From positions 14,522,111 through 14,586,110 of the forward strand of contig NC_092576.1 in the NCBI RefSeq assembly GCF_037975245.1: a DNA stretch of 64,000 nt, given 5' to 3'. Position 1 is the first letter of the stretch. Each line of letters opens with the position of its first letter. A program made the position numbers and the translations under genes. The notes under the pieces are model-generated. The model was not told the origin of the DNA, searched no databases, and saw only the letters and a program-made list of their open reading frames with translations. Below, piece after piece: positions 1-12,536 of this stretch. This DNA comes from Apostichopus japonicus (lineage: Eukaryota > Echinodermata > Holothuroidea > Aspidochirotida > Stichopodidae).

Positions 1-221
1 CAGTTTCTTTTTCTTTCTTATGAGATAAGTTGACGCTTAGCAAAGATTTTGTTAAATTAAATCTTTTGAAAACACAACAACTAAATTCCCCCGCGTTCAA
101 AGACAGCTGCCTCAATTTTAAATTCACTAGCACTGTATCGAAACAGATCTACAGTTCAGGGTCTTGTCAGTTTCAATGTTTTCCCAGCGGGCCAGTTTTT
201 ACGCTGCCGGCATGAAACTGC

Positions 222-862
222 TTAAAGGGTGTGAAGACTCGCACACAAAGAAACGTCTAATGCCGGTAATCTGACCTAGTTTCAAATGAGGTGTAACAGA
301 AGTGTTAGACACCACCATCGATCCCAGAAAATACACACACACAGCTTGCTACAGTCGGTAATTAGACACTATAGTGTACAGTCAGTACATACAACTGCGG
401 TCAATACCCACAGCACAATGTACAAACGATACAGCGATGGACCGGTCCAGCTAAAGATAACAAGGTACCACGTTTCATTACTGTCTGCATTTTGTAGCGA
501 CAAGAGAAAAACTTCACTTGCAAGCAACGGAAAGTTAACTTTTTCAAGATGGCGGCACGCTGTTTGGGCGAGTCTTCAATGCCTTTAATACGTCACACCG
601 TGTAATTTCATGATCATTTGCAGTAGGGACATACATGATCTCTTCTGTTGATCTTCGTGGGTATAGATTATTTTCCACTCTCACTTTCTATCTGATAGTA
701 TATATAGTGTGTTGACAACTTTACGTAAACAGTTATGCATATTATATGAAACTTTATAAATATCATGATACTTTAAAGGCATTGAAGATAGAAGGCATTC
801 GAAACTAGGTCAGATTACCGGCATGAGACGTTTCTTTTAGCGCGAGTCTTCACACCCTTTAA
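222..862. mobile_element. TTAA-flanked inverted-repeat element (piggyBac-type MITE)
   Basis: Ends TTAAAGGGTGTGAAGACTCG and its complement at 843-862; the arms match over about 61 bp (222-284, 802-862) with a few differences. TTAA at both edges fits a piggyBac-type target site. Inner TTAA-bordered ends at 568-588 and 773-790 (AATGCCTTTAA, TTTAAAGGCATT) suggest two elements or a nested structure. No transposase is visible. Confidence 0.7.
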
Positions 863-2159
863 TCTATGATTTATGGTGACGAAAAGGGTGGCAACTGTGT
901 AGTATGGAGGTTATCAACCTGCCATGGTACTGCACGTCCAAAGGTCAAACCACGTTGTCAGTATTATTCCATGTTGTTATCGTAGTTGTTTGCTCTCAGC
1001 GTTCTGTAAATAGAGTAACAGAGTGAATCACTTTTTAAATTACGTGATGTGATTTCGATTCTCTTTTCTTATCTTTTGCGTGATAAGTCGTTCTGATTAG
1101 TTGGAAAATTAACAAAGGAAGAACTTGTAAAGATTGCTGTGTGATTGTTGTTGTTGTTGTAGTTTTATTTGGTATTGAGTGTACACAATGGTGCAAAAAG
1201 TCAAATACTACGCACTAGTCATTAGCTATATCGAAATTGCACACCTAATCAGACCTAATCAACCAAACGATATGACGTGACTTTTAAGTGTATTGCATAG
1301 AAATTGAACTAGGAGGAATGCTTACACAGTGTATCGCCGTGTGTTTAAGCAGTGAGGCCTCGACAACAAAGTGGGGTCACTTACCGTTGTATTGGGCAAA
1401 AAGCCAGATCATTTGTTGGCTTCATATTTACATTGTGTATTCGACTTTGAAATTGAATTTGATTTTACACGTTTTTTTTTTAAAGAGTAGGTGTACTTGT
1501 CACAACATAGACATGTTATGGCGACCAGAGTGGTAAGTACTATACCCTTAAGAAACCTATGAAACAACTCCCCCCCCCTCCTCTATATGACTCGAACAAG
1601 TGGCGTGTAAGTTATGCAACATTTAATGTCTGGAAAGTCTCATTTCCGGTATCTGAGAGGCACATGGCAAATAGTTTTCTTGCTGGTATTATTTTAGAGC
1701 TCCATTTAGATAGTTTCATAGTTGTCCCGGCTGTAAAATGTCAGTGAAACAGCAAGCTCTCCGCCCCCCCCTTTCCTTCCCACACACACCTAATTTTGTG
1801 TAATCCTTCCACATTAGTCTGTGCATGCAGTTCTCAGTTTAATGCTAATATTGCAAAGTGGGTTACCGTAGTAGTTTATGCAAGATAACAGATCCGACAT
1901 TATTAAGAGAGAGTGCAAAAAGTTTGATATTTATGTCCACATTTAGTCACAGTCATCAAAGGATGACATGTTAGCACGAATAGTGGCTTGCATGGGTCGA
2001 TTTGCCCACAAAGCTTTGTCCGAACATGGTTAGTGAAATCATAGTTGAGTAAATGTAGGCAAGTAGCCTATCACGTTACTGTCCAGAACATACCTGGCTA
2101 GGCTGAGTAGGCTTTGGCCTATACCTCTAAACTCAGATTACTGGCTAGGCCTATACTGC
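863..2159. other. No feature recognised
   Basis: Only a short TTG repeat near 1146 and pyrimidine or C-rich runs. The small ORFs here show no protein family, signal peptide or splice context. Confidence 0.5.
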
Positions 2160-2221
2160 TTATCCCCATAGGCGTACGAGGCGGGGGGGGGGGGAGCAGC
2201 GAGGGGGGGCAGACTGCCCCC

Positions 2222-2377
2222 AAATTTCCAGAGGACAAGAAATTCGGGGTAAAGTCCTGAAAAATTCAGGCAGCCTAAGAGAAGAAAAAAAAAAATATAT
2301 ATATATATATTTTTTTTCTCCTCTTAGGCTGCCCGAATTTTTCAAGACTTTTGCCCGATTTCTTGTCCTCTGGAAAT
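2222..2377. repeat. Fold-back sequence with AT core
   Basis: 2224-2285 (TTCCAGAGGACAAGAAATTC onward) is the inverted complement of 2318-2376, separated by a short AT run. It is followed by another AT array and further TTGCCCGAAT motifs to 2510. G-runs at 2182 and 2612 flank the block. Confidence 0.7.
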
Positions 2378-2378
2378 A

Positions 2379-2421
<43 letters not shown>

Positions 2422-2723
2422 GTAAATATGCAGTAGCTTGCCCGAATCTTTTTCAAATTTTTGCCCGACAATTCTATGATTTTCTCTATTTACCATCATG
2501 ATGCCCGAATATTTCCGTGTAACACCACCGTAAGCGCAGTTCATCTGGGCTACCACGCTTTTTGCACCATCATTTTTTTCTAACTAGTCAATTGTTTACC
2601 TGGTGGCGGAACCGGGGGGGGCACAGAGGGCACGTGCCCCCCACTTTTCCTCAGGTTAAAAATGTACCTTTTTTCTACATAAGAATTGAGGTGCCTCAAG
2701 TAAGCAAGAGGCCAGGGAACCAG

Positions 2724-2830
2724 AATGAACACTCGGGAAGGGCCGTTTCCGGCCATCTGAGAGGTTTGTAAAACCAAAAATTTTCTAGTACGCTCCGCGC
2801 CAACTGATGGTGGCGCTCCGCTCAGATAGT
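2724..2830 (+). repeat. Dispersed repeat, CGCTCCGC family, copy 1
   Basis: Contains GTTTCCGGCCATCTGAGAGG, a short T-rich middle, TACGCTCCGCGCCAACTGAT and GGTGGCGCTCCGCTCAGATA. Other copies: 3643-3741, 20846-20938, 21456-21552, 21612-21714. Confidence 0.7.
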
Positions 2831-3642
2831 CGTGCATACAACTTTGCAAATCCTGGCTACGCCCCTGACTTTTAATGAATTTCTGTGGGGCAAACTCAAA
2901 GCTATTTCGAATGGAAAAAGTTTGTTAAGATATTAACAAGAAAAAAAAACTCTAATTCGGAAGATTCCTACATTAGCAACTAGCATGATTTCACCTCATT
3001 TTGTCTCAAAAGAAAACTTGTTCTTGGATTCCCAATTTGCGCATTGGATATTGCAGTGCTAGTATGCATATTTTCCTTTAAGGGGGGGGGGGGGGGGGAG
3101 GGCGTTGATGGAGTGATGTGTATACACAAATATGAAAATGCAATAAGAGTTATAAAGGGTACTAAATATAAGGCTGCATCAGTCCAATCGAATTTCTGCA
3201 AAGTGCCCTTTGATGTCGGTGCCCCCCCCCCCCCCAGATTAAAAGTGCTTCCGCCTCCCTTGACCTGGACATCCCCAACATGAGTGTTTATAAGAAACAT
3301 TTTCTTTTTCATGGATGGTGGGGGGGGGGGGGAGTGCAGGTTTATCATATTCTTTGATATATTTTATACTTTTTGTGAGGCAAATTGCAGTCTCACCCGA
3401 CACAGCGACATTACCCCGCCTACGTGTCATTGAACAATGTATGTTTTCCTGGAGGTAGCTGAGTAATGTGTTAAAATAATAAATAAGGTAACTAAATAGG
3501 AGCTTAAAACATATACTGTCCCATTTTTCCCCTTCAAAGTGATGTTACCTGTTTTTTCTAATTTACCAAATTGTTGGGGAAGTGTAAATTTCTAAAACGT
3601 GAGATTATAAAATAAACAATGTTTAGATGCAACTTGCAAGGC

Positions 3643-3741
3643 CTCAGAAGTGCCGTTTCCGGCAATCTGGGAGGCATTGTTTGCCAAAATATTTCTGGTA
3701 CGCTACGCGCCAACCGATGGTGGCGCTCCGCTTAGATAGTG
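3643..3741 (+). repeat. Dispersed repeat, CGCTCCGC family, copy 2
   Basis: CCGTTTCCGGCAATCTGGGA, then TACGCTACGCGCCAACCGAT and GGTGGCGCTCCGCTTAGATA. Confidence 0.7.
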
Positions 3742-4291
3742 TCACGGGAACTTTCGGGCACAAAAAGTTCTGCCCCCCCAAACTGAAATGGTCCCGTACG
3801 TCTATGCTTATCCCTATCACAGGCAATGTGATCTACCTTAGTAAGCAGCAGAAAGTGATTTTTTCTTGGACTCAATTTACATCAGTTCAGAAGAATAGTT
3901 TGTACAAGAACCTTGGTATCACTGGAAAGGTTATCAATTCTTGATTTCATATCTGATAAGTTTCACTAAGTTTAGGCTTATTTTGTATGCAAATATGCAA
4001 ATTAAGTCCCCAATTATCTTATTTTGGAATACATACTACCAATAGTAATTAACTATTTGTTTTTGGTGTATTATATGTTAAAATAGTATTATCTTAAATA
4101 TTTCCTATCATTTGGGGCTACAATTATGAAATCTTGTTGAAAAATTACCGAGATGTATGTCATAATTGATTGTCATAAGAATTGGGGGAAACTCCCTCCT
4201 TCAGGCTGTACAATACATAAACAGTACATGAATATACACATGCACATACGTGCACCGTACCTAGTTTGCAAATATTTATAACAACGAATAA

Positions 4292-4489
4292 ATGGCGCTA
4301 TGCCGATATTCATTGCTTGACATTTGTAAGGAAGCCTGTAAAACCATAATATTTATTAGATTTTTGAAAAAGGTGTAGGGTGCCGAAAATGATGGCGCTA
4401 TGCCGATATTCAATGCTTTACTTTTGTAAGGAAGCCTGTAAAAACATAATATTTATTAGATTTTTGAAAAGGTGTAGGGTGCCCGAGAT
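4292..4489 (+). repeat. Two-copy tandem repeat, about 98 bp
   Basis: TGGCGCTATGCCGATATTCA begins both units (4292 and 4392), each ending GGTGTAGGGTGCC. Only a few differences separate the copies. Confidence 0.8.
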
Positions 4490-4930
4490 ATATGTTTTTT
4501 TTTTAAACAATGAAGAGTTTATCAACTATTTTCGGTTTTGGACGCGGTTTTTGGCAATATTCCAATGATAATTCAAATATTCAAATCTATAGCGTTTATG
4601 AAGGTGCTTGACTGTTTCTCAGTGGAGCCTAGATTTCTTTTAAAAAAAGTCCAAATGTAGTATTTTCACACTTTTTAAATCAAACCGAGCTTGAACCAAA
4701 AGTTTAGAAATAAACATCAATAGCACCCCCCCCCCCTCCCAGAAAAAGTAGGTATTTTTTATTAGATCTGTATTCAGGTGAAACACTGAAACCAAATCTA
4801 TAGCTAGACGGGTTCAAGAGGAAGATACAACATTTTTCTAAAAGTAAGACAATATTCCATGCTTAAGTTATGAACTATGCCAACCTAATTTTGACCAAGA
4901 GCAAGGCTACGTACATAGGCCTAAGTTAGG

Positions 4931-5472
4931 CTATTTTCCTAGTATTGAGTTGTTAGTAATAAGCCCAGGATATCATAACCGTTATCGCGTGTTATTCTGC
5001 CTTGTGGGTCTATCGTAAGGAATACAGTTTTAGGTAAAATGGGGTGGTGGTAATTGTTGTCATTAGGCTTTAGTCATATCGCATCCGAAAGGACAACAGC
5101 AGCCGGTATAGGGGCCTAGGATAACTATATCCAGGGTCTAGTGAATAACAATACAGCAGCTGAGCAGACGATACTAGTAAAGTAATTCGATTCCTATGTA
5201 ATTGCTTCTATATTATTGCTTCCTAAGAATTATCTGTGCAACTACAGTCCACTGCCACATTTTTGACGATTTTGACACCCAGATGCAGCACACAATATCA
5301 CCATTTCGAGTGATTTATGTCAACTTTATCACTTTAGTTATGTCAAAGACGTAGTGTTTGTATAACGCTACGGTACTTTCTTTGCCGCACGAGCAAAGCG
5401 CCACCAGTCGGATGGGTGACTTCAGTATATGTCGCAAGACGTCATTCTCCCTACTTCAATTTCTATGGTCCA
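4931..5472 (+). repeat. Dispersed repeat of about 540 bp, copy 1
   Basis: Matches 16905-17420 along its length (CTATTTTCCTAGTATT at the start; TTTAGTCATATCGCATCCGA, AACTATATCCAGGGTC and GCAAAGCGCCACCAGT inside). No coding potential seen. Confidence 0.75.
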
Positions 5473-5962
5473 ATCCAAGTTTAAGGCATATTTTGTTGGT
5501 GATAATTGGTTTTGATTGCTGACATGAATCATATACTAATATAAATAAAAAAGGAAAAGGCAATTAGGTAGTGGCAACAATTCCTCACGGTAGCCTTATA
5601 ATGACGTCACTATATATTTGAGTTATACCCAGTTTTGTACGTGTAGCTTGTCTTTATCAATGAGTGTTAACATTTACATGGAAACGTAGATGTTGAGTCA
5701 GAGGAGATGGCGCTAGCTTAGTACGTACCGCAGCAGGAGAAATTATCGCCTCCGACCTGTTTCAAACTCTAGCACGTTTTACACGGTTAGCAGTGTAAGG
5801 TCCTACTGACAAGAAGTTTTAACACTTTTCCCATAATTATGAAGTGAAACGCATTCTACTTTGTATTCTACGTAAGTAAACTAAAGGCCAATACTGTCCC
5901 ATTTCAATCACAAAACAGCAGTTTTTCCCTGCCAACATCGTTAATTGGCGAGTAATAATTAC

Positions 5963-6240
5963 GGGCCATCAAATAGTCCACAGAAATTTGACGGCTCTTT
6001 TTAAGGGCCATCAAATATTAAAGAGAAATTTGACGGCTCTTTTTAACGGGCCATCAAATAATCGAGAGAAATTTGACGGCTCTTTTTAAGGGCCATCAAA
6101 TAATCAAGAGAAATTTGACGGCTCTTTTTAAGGGCCATCAAATAATCTACAGAAATTTGACGGCTCTTTTTAAGGGCCATCAAATAATCAAGAGAAATTT
6201 TGACGGCCTTTAAAAGGCACCGTTGAATTCGTTGCTTTAA
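5963..6240 (+). repeat. 42-bp satellite, about six units
   Basis: The unit starts GGGCCATCAAATAATCNAGA and ends GAAATTTGACGGCTCTTTTT. It passes into a related, longer-period block at 6195-6620 (GGACCCTTTTTAGTGCCATC recurs about three times). Confidence 0.85.
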
Positions 6241-6625
6241 TTCGACGGACCCTTTTCAGTGCCATCCATTACCAGAAAGATTTGTTTTAATAGGTTTTTT
6301 ATATAATCTAGAGAAATTTGACTGCCTTTAAAAGGAACCGTTGAATTCGTTGCTTAATTTCAAAGGACCCTTTTTAGTGCAATCCAATACCAGAAAGATT
6401 TGTATATATGTTTTGTCTTCGTCTTGCATGCAACGAATTCAACGGCTCTTTATTAGGGACATGAAATAATCATTAGAAATTGGATGGCCTCAATAGGAGC
6501 TGTTGAGTTTGTCGCTTTAATTCAACGGACCCTTTTTAGTGCCATCCAATAACAAGAAATTTGTTTTTATATGTTTCGTCTTCGTCCAACAAACAACGAA
6601 TTCAAAGGCTCTTTTTAAAGCAGCA
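6195..6625 (+). repeat. Diverged higher-order repeat, three units
   Basis: Recurring blocks GTTGAATTCGTTGCTTTAAT, GACCCTTTTTAGTGCCATCC, AGAAAGATTTGT and TTTTGTCTTCGTC, related to the 42-bp units just upstream. Confidence 0.7.
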
Positions 6626-6669
6626 TTTTGCGTTTGGTCGCCGTTTTCTATTTTTTTGACATGTCCAGT

Positions 6670-7140
6670 AAGATATGAGTTTTACTAAATTAAAATGTAA
6701 TTCTAGTTAACTGATATAATTTTACTTAAGTGAAATCGAGTTCCATTTGAGTGAAATGGAATTCCGTTTAAGTAGAATTGAATTTTATTTAAGTAGAAAT
6801 GGTATTTAACTGAAGTGAATTGAATTCCAATTTATATAATTGAATTCCACTTAAGTCGAACTCTAATGTAATTATATTTCATTTCCGTACTTAAGTCAAC
6901 ATACTTTATCTCAGTAAAATAGTAATATGCTTAATACGATCTTGATTCTACTTAAATTGGGCTCAATTCTACTTAAGTTAAATTCCATTCCAATCAGGTA
7001 AAATAGAACATATGTATTTTACATAAGTGGAATTTCACTTCACTTAAGTGGAATACATTTTACTTATGCCGAATTCTATTTCAATTAAGTTGAATTGAAT
7101 TATACTTAAGTATAATATTTTACATCAAGTAGAAGTTGGA
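6670..7140. repeat. Degenerate palindromic array built on GAATTCCACTTAAGTGGAAT-like units
   Basis: About 470 bp in which ACTTAAGT and GAATT(C) motifs alternate roughly every 15-25 bp on both strands (for example CACTTAAGTGGAATACATTT at 7038). The period is irregular. Confidence 0.6.
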
Positions 7141-7274
7141 GGTAAATGTTAAAACGATTTGCTATATGGTCTCTCGTTTACACCATCGCGATAATCGATA
7201 AGTCAATTGGGAAAATAGCTCTAGAATGAATATATAAGGATTTCGACCAAGAAATAGGTTGTAAATGAAAACTA

Positions 7275-7362
7275 ATTTGATCCACCCACTTCAAAGGGAA
7301 TCAAACTCAGTTCGTGTAGTTCATTTTTATTCGTTTAGCCACTGAGCTATTTGATTGGTCGA
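7275..7362 (-). mobile_element. tRNA-like SINE head
   Basis: On the minus strand AATAGCTCAGTGGCTAAACG is an A-box region and GAGTTTGATTCCC a B box. Degenerate, with no tRNA folding beyond the D-arm. Confidence 0.4.
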
Positions 7363-7935
7363 TGATGAACATCAGTATTGACTTAACTATCACTCTTGCA
7401 ATAACTATTCCTTTATACGAACAATGAGATGTATAGCGTTACGAAGTATCGTTTATTCACTGTATGCCTGAGCCTGTATCACAGTAATTGTTAAATACGA
7501 GAATTGTAAAAAAAAAGCAAATACTGAAGTTACACAGTCGTTTTCTCTCCCTTCAACACAATAGGGATAAAAACATTTCGAACTAATTACTACTCCTTGT
7601 TCCTTATTCCAATCTGCAAATATTTGTCAATCCAACGTTTCCTTTTTTTTAATCTCCGTTCAAGTTAATCTCTAATTTTATTATCGGATCTGCGTTTTAT
7701 TTGTAACAGACTGAGTCCATGTACCGGTCCGCCATCTTTCTTAAATCTGTGGGATATGTCACAAGTTGATTGTGACAGTGACTTCGCCCAAAAATACGGC
7801 CTTAGACAGACTCATGTAATAACTCGAAGCTGATAGCTGAAGTAAAACGCCGAAACAATGTGCAGTATATATACGGACAAAATTGTATAGGCCGATCTGA
7901 GTCATTAAAGGTTTTCATTATAACCAATCAGGTCC

Positions 7936-8503
7936 GTTGCGATGACAACGCTTCAATTTTTTTTTTTTTTTTTTTTTTTGGGGGGGGGGGGAATTTGAGA
8001 CAATTCATGTAATTGTAACTAAACAACCTGAAAACATAATCAATGGGTCTTTGGCATGTATATTTCAGACTTTCTGGTTGACTGAGCTCAAGATCAGGCC
8101 CATTTAAGGTCACGATCGAGCTCAATCAAGACGTTGCCATTGCAACACTAGACTGACTGAATTTGAGTTTGAATTTGAGAAGCAAATGTCATGTCTTTGC
8201 TCAAATATACAGTAAGACATTAGTAATTTTACATTTTGTTCATGGCGTTACCATGGCAACAGCCCTAGTAAGACATGACAATGACCTAAAACGATCCAGA
8301 TCTTGACTGCAATCAACCGGGCAGCGCCAAATCAATGTAAAAATGACAGTTACTTGGTAAATTTTGGTATCTGTATATTATATGATACTTTTCTCAAAGT
8401 CCAAATTTCATCATGGCTATTGCCATGGTAACAGCCAATTAGGGATGACTTTGACTTTCCTGATTGTGGTTACTTTCACCAGGGCAGCTTCAAATATATA
8501 TAC

Positions 8504-8552
<49 letters not shown>

Positions 8553-8613
8553 TTAATTACAAAGAAAGTCAAAGTCAAATTCCAAGTTTTAATGAATGTG
8601 TTGTCATGGCAAC
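7936..8613. promoter_or_regulatory. Five X-box-like (RFX-type) palindromes
   Basis: GTTGCGATGACAAC (7936), GTTGCCATTGCAAC (8133), GTTACCATGGCAAC (8247), ATTGCCATGGTAAC (8419) and GTTGTCATGGCAAC (8600) fit the GTNRCC-N0-3-RGYAAC consensus to varying degrees. They may simply mark a diverged 115-200-bp repeat; function is unproven. Confidence 0.35.
8506..8548. repeat. (AT)n microsatellite
   Basis: Uninterrupted TA dinucleotides within the X-box-like repeat region. The (Y/I) ORFs over it are artefacts. Confidence 0.9.
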
Positions 8614-8850
8614 AGCGCTGGTGGCCACACCATCCATTAATTTAATGGTTAACAAGCAGATTGTGATAGCTGAGGGTCCAAGCTAACCGAAAAACATGGT
8701 GGGGGTAAAAATCCCCAAGGGATTCGCTTTCTTTCCTTTCCCCCCTTTTTTATGGGAGGTGGTCTTTCGTTGCGTTGCCCTATTTCGTACTTCTGCATCA
8801 GTCCTCGCTTTGCTACCGTTTTTTTTTTACTCTCTTGTTCTCACCTTATT

Positions 8851-9062
8851 TTCTTGATGACAAGATATATTTGCGCCAAACTGTATGAAGTAAGCGTGAC
8901 GCATTTGCGAATTACACAATGGTAATACCAGTTCCCAATGCAGGACGCTACCATGGTTACGTACGGTTACTCAATTTACCTAGCTACGTTTATACCTTTC
9001 ATGTTTAAACCTGTTTTTTTTTTGTCATGTCAAGCCTTTTTCAATGACACAACATCTTTTGT
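8851..9062 (+). repeat. Direct repeat of about 210 bp, copy 1
   Basis: Matches 9901-10115: ACAAGATATATTTGCG, GCTACGTTTATAC, GTCATGTCA and ACAACATCTTTTGTT. Confidence 0.75.
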
Positions 9063-9900
9063 TTTTTGCCACTCAATATAGGTACTATACTTATAGCATA
9101 TATCTTACAGTTCACATGATTTAATTCGGCTGGATCAACTGATATGATACTGATTTGCTAGATTCCACTTCAAGAGAATATACAAAACACAAATGAATGG
9201 GAACAAACATAAAAGAAAGTAAATTGGAATCAATAGTAAATAACATGAAAAAAAAAATGACTTGACTTTAAAATATTTCGTATATAGCCACTCATCGATC
9301 TTCTAGACAGAATTATATCCTCTCACTCATACGCAAAATGGGAGCTGGGACATCCAGCAGGCAAGCAGGGAGAATCCCCAGCTAGAGAGAATCCCCTAGT
9401 AGTGAAGAGCGAAACTTCGTCTGACCTCTGCTTATCGTAGTTCATGTGATTGAAAGATTGAAAACAGGCGTGACACGGTTGTATCAAACCCTTCTCTTTC
9501 GATCTAATGTCGTTAGTTTTAAATCCATAGCAAGGATAAAGCAGCATATAGCTCTGCTATGATTGTATAAAGTGTATGTTTTCAGAGGGAATTTCTGATA
9601 AGAATGCTTTCCTTTTTAGCTTTCCTTCCATTTCATGGCGGTGAGTTCTTGGGATCAACGTAATCTCTAATCCTTCATGACTTGAAACGGAATACAGAGA
9701 ATGTTTCCATAGTTCACATGTTCTCATTGGTTCTTCCTTCCTTTTGACACTTACAATACTTTGTAACATGATGGTTTTTTTTCAAGATTAAACTTGTTGC
9801 CTGAATTAATTTGGGTCAGGTGATGAAGTTAAAGTTAGTTAGGGGGTGTCTCCGTTGGCCCATATTCTAATTAAATATGATGGTCCCATCCAATTTTTCA

Positions 9901-10115
9901 TATTTTTGATAATAAGATATATTTGCGTCAAACCATATGAAGTGAGTGTGACATATTTACTTGTTGCCCATTGGCTATATCAGATCATAATACAAGACGA
10001 TATCATGGTAACGTACATAAGGTTACCTAATTTACCGAGCTACGTTTATACATTTCATGCTTAAACCTGATGTTCGTCATGTCACGCCTGTTTCATTGAT
10101 ACAACATCTTTTGTT
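9901..10115 (+). repeat. Direct repeat of about 210 bp, copy 2
   Basis: Second copy of 8851-9062, about 1.05 kb downstream in the same orientation. Confidence 0.75.
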
Positions 10116-11417
10116 AAACAGAGTAAAACAGAGTTCTGGATGAAAGACAAATAGTAAAATAAAGCAAAGTTCTGGATGAATTATGTCAATTATTTCAAAC
10201 CCGCACTCTATGAGAGATGACGCAAATATATCTTGGCAAAAAAATAAGAGGCGGAACCTTGATTTTTATTCCGTTCGTTTATTTCTTTGTTATAGAGATC
10301 TGATCTAAGAAACAATTTTCATCGTTCAGTAACGTATCAACATATGAAATGAGAAGGAGGGGCGGCGGAGAAGGGAGAGTAGCTACGACCTTGGAGGGCA
10401 TGCTATTGCCTCCTATAACTTATGCTTTATATATATTTTATAGCTGCGGATAGAGTCGACCATGTCAGAGTGTTGACGAAATGTATTGCACATTTAAAAG
10501 CTATAAAAACATCCAAACTCCGTCCTCGTCACCGTCCCTTCCTCATTACCATTCAGTCTTTCACAATGCAACAATTGTAAACGACGTAATCAAGTTGGCT
10601 GCTAATAGATCAAAACTTGATATTTATAAAGATATTTCTAATATTTGGTATTAAACTAAATACATACTGATGTATGTGTGTAGAACACAGTCATTGAAGG
10701 GGGCATATACACGCAAATGCCGCAGTTTCAGAGGATCAATAAACACATCAAGTCACTGCGGACTAACGAATTCCCGATCCCAGTGTTTCCCAAATCTACT
10801 TGCATAAACCCAAACTCCTATGAATCCTGTTTCGGGTTTCGAATAACTGTGTTATTTCAAGCCAATCATATCCTTATATAAGATTAGTCACATGAAGTTC
10901 ACGTGTTTGACTTAATAAGTATTGTCCCTTCCTCATTCAAAAAGGTCTTGAAATATGAATAGGTATTGTTTGTTAAAATTCCAGGCTTAATCCCAGTTCA
11001 TGATCGTCTGCCCGAATATAGTTGTAAAGGGATGCGCAGATGGTCGGTCAAAGGGAAACAACTTACAGCAAGAAATCTCTTGCAAGCATAATCTTAAGCA
11101 AGCTTTTGTGAATAAGAAGATTTCACGGAATCCGTTTCTTTACTGCCTGCTTCGAAGTCATCGATAGTAACGGGGCATAAGCTTAAGCCTATTGTATATT
11201 TACGTCTTGAGAGGAAACGACATTCTTACTGCTTGCTGCAATTTAAACAAACACATTGAATCGTGAGCTTCTTGTTAATGAAAGATATTCAAATCCGTTG
11301 TTCTAATGAAAGTAAAACAGGATGAATAGAGATTTCGTTGAAGGCAGTGTCATTCTCTGCTACCAATAGATTGTAGCCAACCAACAACACCAATTTAAGC
11401 TCGTAGATAGTTAACTC
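10116..11417. other. No feature recognised
   Basis: Non-repetitive, AT-rich, without ORFs that show family motifs or paired splice sites. Confidence 0.5.
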
Positions 11418-11490
11418 GTCTAATGGCTCAGTTGGTAGAGCAGTGGACTGGTAACCCTGATGAACTGAGTTCGAATGCAGCAATGGTTGG
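11418..11490 (+). mobile_element. tRNA-like sequence (SINE head or tRNA pseudogene)
   Basis: TGGCTCAGTTGGTAGAGCAG fits an A box and D-arm; GAGTTCGAATGC fits a degenerate B box about 30 bp later. The acceptor arms do not pair convincingly. Confidence 0.5.
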
Positions 11491-11579
11491 TTAAACACGT
11501 TTAAACTTTCTTTTTCTATTTCAGTAGTCGACACTGAAGTCTTGATATATTAATTCAACCATTTAAATTACTAGCTGAT

Positions 11580-11880
11580 GTGATGGCCGATATGGTTAAG
11601 AGGGTGACGAAAGACTCATTCCTCGTCGGTCGTGTAAATCGTGGCTAGGGTTCAAGACAGGCCTCTGGCTATAATACCATTGGCTGTAGGTATGGCGCTT
11701 TTTGTGGCCTAGGATCCCGTGCCATGTCTCCCTTGTTGTCGCAAAAGAACCCGGGGGGATGCGCAGAGGGTCGGTCAAATCGACCAGAAGCGTACTAGGT
11801 GGCGTGCGTGAATCCTTGCCATTGGCCAGAGGTGGTGACATCTCTGCGACCGGCATGCTTGCAGCCACCGTCCACTGAAT
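11580..11880 (+). mobile_element. Probable SINE derived from a class II (Ser/Leu-like) tRNA
   Basis: ATGGCCGATATGGTTAAGAG resembles the Ser/Leu tRNA D-arm; GGGTTCAAGACA is B-box-like after a long variable region. A body of about 200 bp follows. Part of the body (GATGCGCAGAxGGTCGGTCAAA) also occurs at about 11032-11054. Confidence 0.5.
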
Positions 11881-12536
11881 ACGTGGCCTGATGAGGCGCT
11901 ATTCTCCTAAAAGTGAATCTACGGATGCCTTTAAGGGCCATATAATTATTTTATATTAAAAAAAACACCATGTTTTAAACTAGCGCCATCGAATTCATTG
12001 AAAGACTTTTTTTTGTCACACTGTAGGTGGAATGGATTTCATTGTCATGGGTTATTTATGGTAAGTTAAGCAACACATTCAAACAGTCATGCGGTTCACA
12101 AGGGTTTGCAGAAACTTTATTAAACTCATTGTTTGACATAAATGTGTTGGTAAAGATATACACAACCTTCACCAAAACAAGCATTATATTCGTTGCAATA
12201 ATAGAAACATACAAGCCAGCAAGACTATGAAATAAACTTGTAATATACATAGAACTCAATTTATATCACTTTTGCAAGAACACTAAAGTATACTAGTATC
12301 AATGTGGTCCCATTCTAAGCCGCAGTGTTGTAGCAAATTCTCATAGAGGATATTAAGTTTCGGAAACTGGGTGATTTTTAAGAACTTTGTTTGAGATTCA
12401 CAAAAAAAAAATCCCCTGTATTGTGTTTTGATTACTTCAGTTACAAAAGTAACTTTGTTATGCGGTGGACCATTAAAAACCACTGCTCTCAATCTTGCTA
12501 GGGTTTTTATTCATATAGCACGTATAGCATATATAT

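Noticed and set aside
286-588. 100-codon ORF in the first kilobase
   Set aside because: It lies wholly inside the inverted-repeat element and shows no transposase or other motif.
5963-6240. Regular repeats that might suggest a CRISPR array
   Set aside because: There are no unique spacers; the 42-bp units are contiguous satellite, and the host is eukaryotic.
9323-9769. Two adjacent minus-strand ORFs (70 and 74 codons)
   Set aside because: Separated by stops, no splice pair joining them convincingly, and no recognisable motif.
11418-11490. Possible functional tRNA gene
   Set aside because: A and B boxes are recognisable, but the acceptor and anticodon arms do not close into a cloverleaf.
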